Shown one piece after another: positions 45,856 to 55,682 of a DNA stretch of 64,000 nucleotides. How positions within the stretch are numbered: the stretch's first letter is position 1; each line of letters opens with the position of its first letter. Below the pieces are notes generated by a model that saw only the letters and a program-made list of their open reading frames with translations, made no database searches and was not told the origin of the DNA. Both the position numbers and the translations under genes were made by a program. This DNA comes from Dokdonella sp. (lineage in GTDB: Bacteria; Pseudomonadota; Gammaproteobacteria; Xanthomonadales; Rhodanobacteraceae), in the NCBI RefSeq assembly GCF_019634815.1, contig NZ_JAHCAP010000013.1:24992-88991 (forward strand), in the 5' to 3' direction.

Positions 45856-47238
45856 TCACGCGGCGGCGACGGGTGCCAGCCGCGCCTGCACCAGCGCATC
45901 GGCGTGGGTGAGGTCGATGGTCTCGAGATCGGCATGGCCATCGGCCAGCTCATGCAGCAGGGCGTCCTGAATGGCGCCGCGCGCGAATGCCTGCGCATAG
46001 GGCATGCGCGAGAAGGTCACCATCCAGTAACGCGGCACGAAGCGGTCGGGATGCCGGTCGGCGAGCACACGGCCAAGGTCGCGGCGCAGCAGGAAGGCCG
46101 GGTCGGCCACCGAGTCGCGCATCTCGACATAGTTTTCCAGCGCCATCGCCGCGATCGCGGCGGCATTGGGTCGACGCCGGCGCTCGAATTCGGAGAACGT
46201 CCAGTTCCGATCCTGGGCGTGTGCAGCGAACAGCTCGGCCAGCTCGACCGCATCCTCGAAGCCGCAATTCATGCCCTGGCCGTGGAACGGCACGATCGCA
46301 TGCGCGGCATCGCCGAGCAGCAGGGCGCGGCGGTCCAGGTGCCAGCGGTCGAGGTAGAGCGTGGCCAGCGTGCCGATCGGATTGCCGGAAAAGTCCGCGT
46401 CGAAATCGGGCAGCAGGGACAACAGGTCGGCGAAGTCGCGCTCGAACAGCGCGCGCGCCGCAGCGGCCGTGTCCACTTGCGCGAAACTCGGCGTGCCCTG
46501 GTTGGGCAGGAACAGCGTGACCGTGAAATGGCCTTCGGCATTGGGCAGTGCAATGCACATGTAATTGCCGCGCGGCCAGATGTGCAGGGCGTTGGCCTCG
46601 ATCGCGAAACGAGCCGCCCCTGCAGCCGCTTCGCGCGCGGGAATCTCCAGTTCCTTGTAGCCGTGGCCGAGTTCCTCGATGCGCTCGCCCAAGCCATGCG
46701 CCCGGTTCATCGCCGCGCGCAGCGCCGAGCCGGCGCCATCGCAGCCGAGCACGAAGGGTGCCTCGTGGGTGTGCGCCGCGCCGCTGGCCTCATCGATCAG
46801 CTGCAAGGTCGCGCCCTCGCCAAACTGCGCCTCGTGCAGGCGTTGACCGAAATGAAAACGCGCGCCGGCGCGTTCGGCAGCATCGATCAGGGCGATGTTG
46901 AGGCGGCCGCGGCTGAGCGACCAGATCACCTGGCTGTCGTCGCGCCCGTAGCGCAGCAGTTCGCAGTGCCCGTCGCGGTGGTGAACCATGCGTCCACGCA
47001 TCATCACCGCCAGCCGCATGACTTCCTCACCCAGCCCCGCGAGGCGCAATCCGTGCAGGCCGCGCTCGGCCAGTGCCAGATTGATCGAGCGTCCGCCCGC
47101 ATAGCCGGCCACGCGCGGATCGCGGCGGCGCTCGAACACCTCGACCGCGAAGCCGCGCTGCGCGAGCAGGCAGGCGAGCAGCGAGCCGACCAGGCCGCCG
47201 CCTATGATCGAGACCGGGCTGTGCATGGGATTGGGCAT
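45856..47238 (-). CDS. kmo: Kynurenine 3-monooxygenase
   Basis: A 460-residue flavoprotein hydroxylase of the KMO type. The FAD-binding motif is VSIIGGGLVGSLLA, followed by the KMO mark AGGRSINLALAERG, the GD motif LLLGDAAHAIVPFHGQGMNCGFED and a hydrophobic C-terminal region. It makes 3-hydroxykynurenine from L-kynurenine using NADPH and O2 (tryptophan to NAD or quinolinate). Other kynurenine-pathway genes are not in the window. ATG 47238 was chosen; ATG 47226 is also possible and the frame is open to 47319. Confidence 0.92.
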   Translation of the reverse strand: MPNPMHSPVSIIGGGLVGSLLACLLAQRGFAVEVFERRRDPRVAGYAGGRSINLALAERGLHGLRLAGLGEEVMRLAVMMRGRMVHHRDGHCELLRYGRDDSQVIWSLSRGRLNIALIDAAERAGARFHFGQRLHEAQFGEGATLQLIDEASGAAHTHEAPFVLGCDGAGSALRAAMNRAHGLGERIEELGHGYKELEIPAREAAAGAARFAIEANALHIWPRGNYMCIALPNAEGHFTVTLFLPNQGTPSFAQVDTAAAARALFERDFADLLSLLPDFDADFSGNPIGTLATLYLDRWHLDRRALLLGDAAHAIVPFHGQGMNCGFEDAVELAELFAAHAQDRNWTFSEFERRRRPNAAAIAAMALENYVEMRDSVADPAFLLRRDLGRVLADRHPDRFVPRYWMVTFSRMPYAQAFARGAIQDALLHELADGHADLETIDLTHADALVQARLAPVAAA

Positions 47239-47284
47239 CGTGGCATTCCTCGCATGCGGGCGAGCATGCCGCAAAGTGCTCGTC

Positions 47285-47950
47285 TCATGCCAACGCGGGG
47301 CGGCGCGCGGTGATCGCAAAGCTGTTGAACGGTGTGCCCTGCCACAGCGGCTGCACGTTCGCGCTCAGGCCGGCAAGCTGCAGCGGCGCCTCGATTTCCT
47401 CGCGCTTCGGGAAGTACAACGCCGGGCTGGCAACCCAGCCGATCGCGTGGATGAAGCGCTCTTCCAGCCGCGTGAGCTGGAAGCGCCAGCCCGGCATGCG
47501 CAACACGCTGCGCACGATCAGGAGCGCACCGGGCGCAACGCGCGCGGCGGCTTCCTGCAGGAGCGTGGCTTGTTCCTCGCGCGGCAGGTAGTGCAGCACG
47601 TCGATCAGCGCGACATGCCCGGCAAACGCGGGCAGGGTCTGTGCACGTTCGTCGTCGAGCTGGAATTGCGCCAGGTCAGCGGCCGCCGTGCGCGCGGCAG
47701 CGATCTTGCCGGCATCGAAGTCGAGGCCGTGGTAGGCACCGTGCCAGCCACGCTCGCGCAGGTAGAAACCGAGCAAGCCCAGGCCGCAGCCGATGTCGAG
47801 CAGGGGCATCGAGTCGCTGCCGATCCAGGTCGCGGCAGCCGCATAGACCGGATCGTGACGCAACTTGCCGCGGGCGTAACCGGCATGGCTGCGGCGGCTG
47901 AAGCGGCTGGCGATGCGTTCGATTGCGGCGGCGTCATCGCGGCTGGGCAT
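47285..47950 (-). CDS. Class I SAM-dependent methyltransferase
   Basis: A 221-residue methyltransferase with SAM motif I LLDIGCGLGLLG, an acidic motif II GLDFDAGKIAAAR and post-motif HVALIDVLHYL. The substrate is not evident. It precedes kmo by 46 bp on the same strand and may share its transcript. It is divergent from slyD. Confidence 0.83.
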   Translation of the reverse strand: MPSRDDAAAIERIASRFSRRSHAGYARGKLRHDPVYAAAATWIGSDSMPLLDIGCGLGLLGFYLRERGWHGAYHGLDFDAGKIAAARTAAADLAQFQLDDERAQTLPAFAGHVALIDVLHYLPREEQATLLQEAAARVAPGALLIVRSVLRMPGWRFQLTRLEERFIHAIGWVASPALYFPKREEIEAPLQLAGLSANVQPLWQGTPFNSFAITARRPALA

Positions 47951-48044
47951 CGGTGTTCCGTCGTGGCAGGGGCGTGCAGCGTACCCGAGTCGTCCGCGCA
48001 GGCAAGGCCGATTGGCTGGTGGCGATGACGCGTTTGCCGTGGCC

Positions 48045-48053
48045 TGCTATGCT
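48045..48053 (+). promoter_or_regulatory. Extended -10 element upstream of slyD
   Basis: TGCTATGCT contains an extended -10 (TGn plus TATGCT) 28 bp before the slyD start. No good -35 is present, which is compatible with an extended -10 promoter. Confidence 0.35.
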
Positions 48054-48080
48054 CGCGCGCTTTTTCATGCGGAGTGTGTC

Positions 48081-48569
48081 GTGAACGTCGAGGCCAACAA
48101 GGTCGTTTCCTTCCATTACAGCGTCAGCGATGGCGGCAGCGAGCCGGTCGATTCCTCACGCGAGCGCGGCGAGCCGCTGAGCGTGCTGATCGGCCACGGC
48201 AACATCATCGCGGGTCTGGAGCAGGCCCTGCTCGGCCACGGCGTGGGCGACACCTTCGAGGTCAGCGTCGAACCCGCGCAGGCCTACGGCGAGCGCCGCG
48301 CGAACTTCACCCAGCGCGTGCCCAAGAAGTACTTCCAGCAGGGCGAGCGCCTGCGGCCGGGTGACGTCACCGTATTGCACACGCGCGAGGCGGGCGCCCG
48401 CACCGTGGTCGTGCACAAGGTGGGTTCGAGCGTGATCGATGTCGATCTCAACCATCCGCTCGCCGGAAAGACACTGAAGTTCGATGTCGAGATCACCGAC
48501 ATCCGCGATGCCAGTGAAGAGGAAATCTCTCACGGTCACGCGCATGGCGCGGGTGGTCACGAGCATTGA
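48081..48569 (+). CDS. slyD: FKBP-type peptidyl-prolyl isomerase SlyD
   Basis: A 162-residue prolyl isomerase and chaperone. The FKBP domain with inserted flap is visible (FHYSVSDGGSEPVDSS, GHGNIIAGLEQALLGHGVGD, VEPAQAYGER, NHPLAGKTLKFDVEI), and a His-rich metal-binding tail HGHAHGAGGHEH ends it. It starts at GTG 48081 with GGAG upstream at 48071-48074. Confidence 0.94.
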   Translation: MNVEANKVVSFHYSVSDGGSEPVDSSRERGEPLSVLIGHGNIIAGLEQALLGHGVGDTFEVSVEPAQAYGERRANFTQRVPKKYFQQGERLRPGDVTVLHTREAGARTVVVHKVGSSVIDVDLNHPLAGKTLKFDVEITDIRDASEEEISHGHAHGAGGHEH

Positions 48570-48628
48570 TCCGCGCTTGACGCCGATCGTGCGATGATCG
48601 GCGCCCCGCCTCGCTGGCACTGCCTGCC

Positions 48629-50368
48629 ATGACCGGCCTGCCATCGCCCACCCTGCTCACGCCGCGCGAGCGCCGCGAACTGCTCTGGTTCCTGCTCGGC
48701 GCCCTGCTGCTGATCGGCGCCGGCATCGGCCTGCGCGATCCCTGGCCCGCAGACGAGCCACGCTTCGTGCTGGTTGCGCGGCAGATGATCGAATCAGGCA
48801 ACTGGCTGTTCCCGCAGCGCGGCATCGAGCTGTATTCGGACAAGCCGCCGCTGCTGTTCTGGCTGATCGCCGGCGCGTACGAACTGCTGCGCTCCTGGCG
48901 CATCGCCTTCCTGCTGCCGTCCCTGCTGGCGAGCCTGGCCACGCTCGCCCTGGTGTGGGATCTGGGCCGGCGCCTGTGGAACCATCGCGCCGGCCTGTAC
49001 AGCGCGATCGCGGTGCTGTTCGTGCTGCAGTTCATGTACCAGGCCAAGCGCGCGCAGATCGATCCGCTGGTCACCTGCTGGATCACGCTCGCCAACTGGG
49101 GCCTGCTGCTGCATTGCCTGCGTGGTCCGAACTGGCGTGCGTTCTGGCTCGGCTGTTTCGCCGCGGGACTGGGCGTGATTTCCAAGGGCGTGGGCGTGCT
49201 CGCGCTGCTCATGCTGTTGCCGTATGCCTACGCGCGCCTGCGCAACTGGCCGGGCGTGACGCACACCGCGCATTCGGCCTGGCGCTGGAGCCTTGGCGCG
49301 CTCGCCTTCCTTGCGCCGATCCTTGCCTGGGGCGGCGCGGTGCTGATTGCGGCGCATCTGCACGGCGCACCCGAATACGCCGCCTATGTCGATGACCTGT
49401 TCCTGCGCCAGACCGCCAAGCGCTACGCGGCTTCGTGGGCGCATGTGCAGCCGTTCTGGTACTTCCTGCCGGTGATCGTGTTCAACTGGTTTCCGCTCTC
49501 GCTCGCCTACCCGGCGCTGCTGCCGCGCTGGTGGCGCGATCTGCGCGCGCACGAACCGCGCGTGATGCTGCCGCTGGTGTGGGCCTTGCTGCTGCTGGTG
49601 TTCTTCAGCATTCCCAGCGGCAAGCGTGATGTGTACCTGATGCCGGCGCTGCCAATGCTTGCGCTGGCAATGGCGCCGCATTGGCCGGAAATCCTGCGCC
49701 TGCGCTGGCTGCGCGTGAGCGCCTTCGCGCTGGCGCTGACCCTTGGCCTGCTCATGCTGGGAGTGGGCGCATGGGCTGCGCTAGGCCAAAGCTCGCGCTT
49801 CCAGGCCGTGCTTGCGCAACGCGATCTTGCCGACCTTGGCGCCGCGGTGTGGGGCATGTTCGTCGCGATCGGGGCGCTGTTCGTGGTGGCCGCCGTCATC
49901 CTCAGGCCACGTCGCGGCGTGGCGGCGCTGCTCACGGGACTTGTCGGTCTGTGGCTGGTGTGGAGCCTGTGGGCGACGCCCCTGCTCGATGCATCGAGTT
50001 CGGGCGCGGCGATCATGCAGCGTGCGCGGTCGCTGGCCGGAACCGGCACCGAAATCGGCCTCGTCGCCTGGAAGGAACAGAACCTGCTGATGGCGCAAGG
50101 CCCGGTGCGCGATTTCGGTTTCCGCGCGCCGTGGACGACCCAGTTTGAACGTGCCACGCACTGGCTCGCCGAGGACCCCGCGCATCGGCGCATCTTCATG
50201 CTTGAGCAGGCCATGCGCGAGATGGGCGCGTGCATCGATGCCAGCAAGGCCGTGCGCGTGGGCCACGCCAATCGTCGCGAATGGTGGCTGCTCGGCAGCG
50301 ATGCGCTGGTGCCCGGCTGCACGCCCGGGGTCAAGGACGCAGGCATCGATGACGATGCCGAGCCCTGA
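48629..50368 (+). CDS. ArnT/PMT-like glycosyltransferase (GT39 type)
   Basis: A 579-residue GT-C-fold membrane glycosyltransferase with about eleven to twelve helices. The first periplasmic loop holds the catalytic acidic motif PADEPRFVLVARQM and the family mark YSDKPPLLFWL. Such enzymes move a sugar from an undecaprenyl-phosphate carrier to lipid A or protein in the periplasm. The substrate is unknown; no arn genes are adjacent. It begins 59 bp after slyD on the same strand. Confidence 0.85.
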   Translation: MTGLPSPTLLTPRERRELLWFLLGALLLIGAGIGLRDPWPADEPRFVLVARQMIESGNWLFPQRGIELYSDKPPLLFWLIAGAYELLRSWRIAFLLPSLLASLATLALVWDLGRRLWNHRAGLYSAIAVLFVLQFMYQAKRAQIDPLVTCWITLANWGLLLHCLRGPNWRAFWLGCFAAGLGVISKGVGVLALLMLLPYAYARLRNWPGVTHTAHSAWRWSLGALAFLAPILAWGGAVLIAAHLHGAPEYAAYVDDLFLRQTAKRYAASWAHVQPFWYFLPVIVFNWFPLSLAYPALLPRWWRDLRAHEPRVMLPLVWALLLLVFFSIPSGKRDVYLMPALPMLALAMAPHWPEILRLRWLRVSAFALALTLGLLMLGVGAWAALGQSSRFQAVLAQRDLADLGAAVWGMFVAIGALFVVAAVILRPRRGVAALLTGLVGLWLVWSLWATPLLDASSSGAAIMQRARSLAGTGTEIGLVAWKEQNLLMAQGPVRDFGFRAPWTTQFERATHWLAEDPAHRRIFMLEQAMREMGACIDASKAVRVGHANRREWWLLGSDALVPGCTPGVKDAGIDDDAEP

Positions 50369-50521
50369 GCCCCCGCTCAACGCGTCGTCATCCTGACGAC
50401 GGCTGAAGAAAAACGGGCAGTGTATTTTTCTTGCAGCCGGCGAGGACGGACGCGGCGCATGCGTTGACCGGGCGTGTGCCCGGATCGATGCGGCAGCCGA
50501 TGAAACAGCCCGCCGCTGCGC

Positions 50522-51757
50522 TCATTCGAATCCGTTCGTGAACACGGTTTCCGAGCTGAGCACGAACACCGGCACGGCGCTGTCGGTGTTGCTGTCATTG
50601 CCGAGCTGGCCGTATGCGTTCGATCCCCAGCACAGCACGCGGCCTGCACCGATCACGGCGCAGCTGTGATCCCAGCCGACACCGATCGCCAGCGCGCCGC
50701 TGGTGAGCCCGTTGACGTTGACGGGTACGGGGCTGTCGGAATTCGATCCGTTGCCGAGCTGGCCCCAACTGTTGCCGCCCCAGCATTTGACACCACCGCT
50801 GCCGGTGCGCGCGCAGCTGTGGGCGTAGCCGGCGGCGATCGAGACGGTGCCGCTGCCGAGGCCGCTGACGTTCACCGGGACGTGGCGTTCGGTCTGGCTG
50901 TTGTCGCCGAGTTGCCCGTTGTCATTCGCGCCCCAGCATTTCGCGGCGCCGCCGCTGGTGATTGCGCAGGTATGAAAGCGGCCGGCGCTGATCGCGATCA
51001 CGCCGCTGGCCAGGCCGCTGACATCGACCGGGGTGTGCTGCTCGATGGTTGAATTGTTGCCGAGCTGTCCGAAATCGTTGTTGCCCCAGCACTTCACGCC
51101 GCCGCCGCTGGTCAGTGCGCAGCTGTGTTCGCCGCCGGTTGCGATCGCCTGCACGCCACTGGCAAGGCCGCTGACCTGCACCGGCGCCAGACGCTGGGTG
51201 TCGGAACCATCGCCCAGCTGGCCGAAGCCGTTGGAGCCCCAGCACTTCACGCCGCCGTTGACCAATGCGCAGCTGTGGATCATGCCGGTGGCGATCGCCT
51301 GCACACCGCTGCCGAGACCGATCACCGGCGTCGGCAGGTCGCGGTCGGTATCCGTACCGTCGCCGACCTGACCGTGATAGTTGTAGGCCCAGCAGCGTGC
51401 CGCGCCGCTGCTGGTTGACGCGCAGGTGTGACTGCCCCCGGCGCCAGCCGATTGCGCATTGCCACCGAGGCCGATGACCCGCACCGCGGTCCAGCGCTCT
51501 TCGGAGGTTCCGTCGCCGACTTGCGCATAGACGTTGTCGCCCCAGCAGTACATCGCTCCGCTGCTGGCGACCGCGCAGGTATGTCCGGTTCCACCGACTA
51601 CGCCGGCCATGCCCGTGATCGGCTCGGTCAGCGGGCCACCAAATGGCGAGCTGGCGTCGGCAACGCCACTCGCGCAGAACAGTGCCGCGGCGCCCGCGGC
51701 GACGGCAACTGCGTGGACGAGGTTCGGGTACGGGTGGAACTCGGACTTGCGTGTCAT
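50522..51757 (-). CDS. Secreted RCC1-repeat protein
   Basis: A 411-residue protein with a signal-like N-terminus (LVHAVAVAAGAAALFCASGVADA) and seven RCC1-type repeats of about 50 residues, each with H-S/T-C-A, then C-W-G-x-N and G-Q-L/V-G. They should fold as one seven-bladed propeller. Each blade has two cysteines (HSCA and KCWG), probably disulfide-linked in the periplasm. It ends SSETVFTNGFE, the tail shared with two other secreted proteins here. ATG 51757 has GGGGAG upstream; the frame runs to 51952. Function is unknown. Confidence 0.88.
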   Translation of the reverse strand: MTRKSEFHPYPNLVHAVAVAAGAAALFCASGVADASSPFGGPLTEPITGMAGVVGGTGHTCAVASSGAMYCWGDNVYAQVGDGTSEERWTAVRVIGLGGNAQSAGAGGSHTCASTSSGAARCWAYNYHGQVGDGTDTDRDLPTPVIGLGSGVQAIATGMIHSCALVNGGVKCWGSNGFGQLGDGSDTQRLAPVQVSGLASGVQAIATGGEHSCALTSGGGVKCWGNNDFGQLGNNSTIEQHTPVDVSGLASGVIAISAGRFHTCAITSGGAAKCWGANDNGQLGDNSQTERHVPVNVSGLGSGTVSIAAGYAHSCARTGSGGVKCWGGNSWGQLGNGSNSDSPVPVNVNGLTSGALAIGVGWDHSCAVIGAGRVLCWGSNAYGQLGNDSNTDSAVPVFVLSSETVFTNGFE

Positions 51758-52400
51758 GGCAATGCTCCCCGTTGCAGTGGCGGACGCGCGCCGCCTGTCG
51801 AGCAGGAATCGCCGGCGCCTTCTGGAATTCAGTCGCATCCGGGTAACGCCCTTTCCGTCCGGATTGCGCCACCGATGCCTGCTGGATCTGGCCCGGAACA
51901 AGCTGCAGGAATGGGCGGCTCGGACTTCCCTGGGAATCATGCGTTTTTTCAAGGAGTTATCCGCAGGTAGACCCTGGCGATGCGCGCGCGGCGCGGGATG
52001 CTCCCGCGCGGCTTGCCAACCAAGCGAACCTGCGCCGTGCGCGGCGGCAAATCTGCCCAGGTGCTTGCATGCGTCGCAGGAAGGGGTGCGCGCGATGCGT
52101 GCTCGGACTTCTGGAAACGGGGTGGGAAAAGGGGAATAGCCGGGTGCTGAACAAGTCCATCCTGGACTTCTTCAGCTCGACGAGTCCGGTACATGCCCGG
52201 ACTCGTCTCCGACGAATCAATCACTTGCGTGATCGATTCGCGTGCAGTGCCTCCCTGCACTGCGCTATCAGGCTGATGAAAATGGTTTTTGAGCAGCCTG
52301 ATATGGGAGCCAGCTGTATTTTTTCGGGATGATTCACGAATATCTCCAGCGTCCAGCCGAAGAATGTGCCTGGCCCCATTTCCCACGCGAGGATTGCCCG
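51758..52400. other. Intergenic region upstream of yceH
   Basis: A 643-bp interval with no convincing gene. Its right half holds a MITE-like sequence (52139-52312), and the part at 51758-52138 shows nothing I recognise beyond the upstream region of the RCC1 gene. Confidence 0.45.
52139..52312. mobile_element. Possible MITE or insertion-sequence remnant
   Basis: The left end reads GGGTGCTGAACAAGTCCAT (from 52142). The right end on the other strand reads GGCTGCTCAAAAACCATTTT (ends near 52307). The two are imperfect inverted repeats about 165 bp apart, and between them GCAGTGC and GCACTGC form a perfect stem. The GGxTGxTxAAAAA type of end is common for IS termini. No transposase is present, so it would be non-autonomous. 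No target duplication was identified. Confidence 0.35.
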
Positions 52401-53075
52401 ATGGACGAAGCGTCGACTGAAATGCCCGCTGCGCCTCCGCTCGACCCGATCGAGGCGCGCATCCTCGGTTGTCTCATCGAGAAGGCTGCCACCACGCCCG
52501 AGGTCTATCCGCTCACGGTCAATGCACTGGTTGCCGCGTGCAACCAGAAGACCAGTCGTGAGCCGGTGATGCATCTGGAAACCGGCGCGGTCGCGCATGC
52601 GCTGCGCGTGCTCGAAGGCAAGGGCCTGGTGAAGGTGGCGCCGTCTTCGCAGCGCGCGCTGCGCTACGAGCATCGTTTCGAATCGCGCTGGAACGTCACC
52701 GCGCGTCAGCGTGCGGTGCTGTGCGTGATGTTGCTGCGCGGGCCGCAGACGCCTGCGGAACTCCTCACGCGCTGCGAGCGCCTCGCTGATTTCCACTCGC
52801 TCGATGCGGTGCGCGACACGCTCGAACATCTGCTGCAACGTGATGAGTCCTTGGTGACTTCCCTGCCGCTCGCGCATGGCCAGCGCGAGATCCGCTACAT
52901 GCATCTGCTGGGTGGGCCGCTCGATCTGGAAGCGCTCGCCGCGGCCGGCCCGGTTGCGCATGAGGCCGCCACCGGCGGCCTGAGCGAGCGCGTTGCCGAG
53001 CTCGAAGCCGAGGTCGCAAGCCTGCGCAGCGAAGTGGAGTCCTTGCGTCAGCGTCTGGATGCGGTGGGCGCCTGA
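52401..53075 (+). CDS. YceH family protein (DUF480)
   Basis: A 224-residue protein with the YceH signature near its start (LDPIEARILGCLIEKAATTPEVYPLT) and two winged-helix modules (N-terminal, and about residues 95-165, RQRAVLCVMLLRGPQTPAEL), followed by a C-terminal coiled coil (ERVAELEAEVASLRSEVESL). The fold suggests DNA binding, but no function is established. ATG 52401 has GAGGAT upstream; the frame is open from 52329. Confidence 0.88.
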   Translation: MDEASTEMPAAPPLDPIEARILGCLIEKAATTPEVYPLTVNALVAACNQKTSREPVMHLETGAVAHALRVLEGKGLVKVAPSSQRALRYEHRFESRWNVTARQRAVLCVMLLRGPQTPAELLTRCERLADFHSLDAVRDTLEHLLQRDESLVTSLPLAHGQREIRYMHLLGGPLDLEALAAAGPVAHEAATGGLSERVAELEAEVASLRSEVESLRQRLDAVGA

Positions 53076-53172
53076 GACTGCGCGTGCCTGGGCGTCATGG
53101 CTTTCGGGATATGGGAATTGCGGGCCCGGCGCGCCAGACTCGGGCTTTCCGACGCGCCATGAGGAAAGCCCG

Positions 53173-55620
53173 ATGAAGCTTGCCCCGATTCTCGCCAGCG
53201 CAATGCTGGCCATCGCACTGGGCGGCCCTGCCTGCGCCGCGACCACACCGCCAAAGAGTACGCCGAGCACGAAGGCGCCGACCGCGAGCAGCGTCGAGGC
53301 GGCCACGCGCGGCCTGCAGCATGTGCCCGGTTTCTTCGATCTGTGGCGCGATCCGGCCAAGGGCCGCGTGCTGCTGGGCATCCATGCGTTCGATCAGCCG
53401 TTCCTGCTGATGACCTCGCTGCCGTGGGCGCTGGGCTCCAACGACATCGGCCTCGACCGCGGCCAGAGCAGTGACTCGCACCTGATGGAGTTCCGCCGCG
53501 TCGGTACGCGCGTGCTGCTGGTCGAGGACAACACGCGCTTTCGCGCGCAATCGGACAATCCCGAAGAAGCGCTGAGCGTGCGCCAGGCCTTTGCCGAATC
53601 GGTGTGGTGGGCGGGTGACGTGCTTGCCGAGCGTGACGGCCTCGTGCTCGTCGATGTCGGCTCCCTGCTCGGTGCCGATCGCCACGGCATCGCCGCGCAG
53701 CTCGCGCGCAGCGGGCAGGGCAAGTACGAGGTCGACGACAAGCGCAGCGCGGTGCTCGCCGCCGAAGCGAAGAGCTTCCCCGACAACACCGAACTCGAAG
53801 CCCTGCTCACCTTCAAGGGCGCGGGCGAAGGCAAGTTCGTGCGCGATGTGGCGATGGACCCGCAAAGCCTCAGCCTGCGCCAGCACCTCAGCCTCGTGCG
53901 CCTGCCCGAGCCCGGTTACGTGCCGCGCGACTATCACCCGGCTTCGGGCGGCCTGAGCGTGTCCTGGTACGACTATGCGCAGCCACTGGCATCGAGCATC
54001 GAGCGTCGCGTGCAGCCGCGTTTCCGCCTCGAAAAGATCGACGCCGCTGGCCACGTCAAGAAGCCGATCGTGTTCTATCTCGATCGTGGCACGCCCGAGC
54101 CGGTGCGCTCGGCGCTGCTCGCAGGCGCCAACTGGTGGAAGATCGCGTTCGAGAAGGCCGGCTTCAAGGATGCCTATCGCGTCGAACTGCTGCCCGCGGG
54201 CGTCGATCCGATGGACGTGCGCTACAGCCTCATCACCTGGGCGCATCGCGCCACGCGCGGCTGGTCGTATGGCATGCCGATCGTCGATCCGCGCAGCGGC
54301 GAGATCATCCGCGGCAACGTCACGCTCGGCTCGCAGCGCGTGCGCCAGGACATCCTCATTGCCGAGGCACTGCTCGCGCCCTACGACAAGCCCGACGCCG
54401 CGGCGCTCAAGGACGAGGCCGAGCAGGCCGCGCTCGCGCGCCTGCGCCAGCTCGGCGCACACGAGGTCGGCCATGCGCTCGGTTTTGCGCACAATTTCTC
54501 CGCCAGCCGCCACGGCAACGGCTCGGTGATGGACTACCCGCACCCGCTGATCGCGCTCGGCGCGGATGGCCGGCTCTCGCTCGCCGCTGCCTACGGCGTC
54601 GGTGTCGGGCCGTGGGACGACTTCATCGTCGCGCATGCCTACGGTCAGTTCGCGCCGGGGCAGGAACAAGCGGCGCTGGCGAAACTGCGCGCCGACATCG
54701 TCAAGGCCGGCTATGGATTTCTCGCCGATCAGGATGCGCGCAGCCCCGGCGACGCCGAACCCGATGGCCTGCTGTGGGACTCTGGCCCCGATTCGTTGCA
54801 GACCTTCGATGCGCTGATGAAGGCGCGCCGCGTGGCGCTGGCGAACTTCTCGGCCGGCGTGCTGCCGCCCGCGCGCCAGAGTGGTGAATTCGAGGCGCGG
54901 TTGGTGCCGCTGTATCTCCTGCATCGCTACCAGACCGAAGCCGTCGCGCGCTTGCTCGGCGGCGCGAGCTACGCCTATGCCAGCGCTGCCGATCGGCGTG
55001 CCGGCGCCACGCCGGTTGCGGCCGCGACCCAGCGCGAGGCGCTCGCACGGCTGGTCGCAACGTTCGCTGCCGACACCCTGGTCCTGCCTGACAACGTGCT
55101 CGCCCTGATGACGCCGCCGGGCAACGAATATGCGCGCAGCCGCGAATACTTCGGCACGCAGATGGCGCCACTGTTCGATCCATTGTCGGCCGCCGAAGCC
55201 GCGACCGCGCAGACCACGAGCTTCCTGTTCGCGCCCGAACGGTTGAACCGTCTGGCCTGGCAGCATGCGCGAGATGCGCAGCAACCCGGCGTCGCCGAGC
55301 TGCTGGCGGCGGTGTTTGCCGGCAGTTGGAATCAGGCACCCCGCACGGGCGCGGCCGCGGCCGTGCAGACGGCTGCGAACTGGGTCGTGCTCGATGCCGT
55401 GCTGCACACGCTCGATGACGGCAAGTTGCATGCGCAGGTCGATGCGGCAGTGCGAACGTCGCTGCGCGCATGGCAGACGCAGCTTGCCAGCGAGCGCGGC
55501 GATGCGGCCGCCGCGGCAAGCCGGCTCGCCGCCGCCGACCTGATCAAACGCTATCTGGCCGATCCCAAGTCGGTGAGCCTGCGAGCCTTGCCGAAAGTTC
55601 CACCCGGCGCGCCGATCTGA
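53173..55620 (+). CDS. Secreted zinc-dependent metalloprotease (DUF5117/DUF4953 type)
   Basis: An 815-residue protein with signal peptide (LGGPACA-AT). The metzincin zinc site HEVGHALGFAHNF lies at residues 430-442 (His 430, 434 and 440, Glu 431). An N-terminal propeptide-like domain (DUF5117: LWRDPAKGRVLLGI, QPFLLMTSLPWALGSNDIG) and a long helical C-terminal domain match this family, seen in Bacteroidetes and Xanthomonads. ATG 53173 has GAGGAAA upstream. The substrate is unknown. Confidence 0.9.
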   Translation: MKLAPILASAMLAIALGGPACAATTPPKSTPSTKAPTASSVEAATRGLQHVPGFFDLWRDPAKGRVLLGIHAFDQPFLLMTSLPWALGSNDIGLDRGQSSDSHLMEFRRVGTRVLLVEDNTRFRAQSDNPEEALSVRQAFAESVWWAGDVLAERDGLVLVDVGSLLGADRHGIAAQLARSGQGKYEVDDKRSAVLAAEAKSFPDNTELEALLTFKGAGEGKFVRDVAMDPQSLSLRQHLSLVRLPEPGYVPRDYHPASGGLSVSWYDYAQPLASSIERRVQPRFRLEKIDAAGHVKKPIVFYLDRGTPEPVRSALLAGANWWKIAFEKAGFKDAYRVELLPAGVDPMDVRYSLITWAHRATRGWSYGMPIVDPRSGEIIRGNVTLGSQRVRQDILIAEALLAPYDKPDAAALKDEAEQAALARLRQLGAHEVGHALGFAHNFSASRHGNGSVMDYPHPLIALGADGRLSLAAAYGVGVGPWDDFIVAHAYGQFAPGQEQAALAKLRADIVKAGYGFLADQDARSPGDAEPDGLLWDSGPDSLQTFDALMKARRVALANFSAGVLPPARQSGEFEARLVPLYLLHRYQTEAVARLLGGASYAYASAADRRAGATPVAAATQREALARLVATFAADTLVLPDNVLALMTPPGNEYARSREYFGTQMAPLFDPLSAAEAATAQTTSFLFAPERLNRLAWQHARDAQQPGVAELLAAVFAGSWNQAPRTGAAAAVQTAANWVVLDAVLHTLDDGKLHAQVDAAVRTSLRAWQTQLASERGDAAAAASRLAAADLIKRYLADPKSVSLRALPKVPPGAPI

Positions 55621-55682
55621 GAATCGGGGTCGGCTTCGATTTCGGTATATTGACGGCGAGTTTCGCCCGTCATGCCGAAGAA

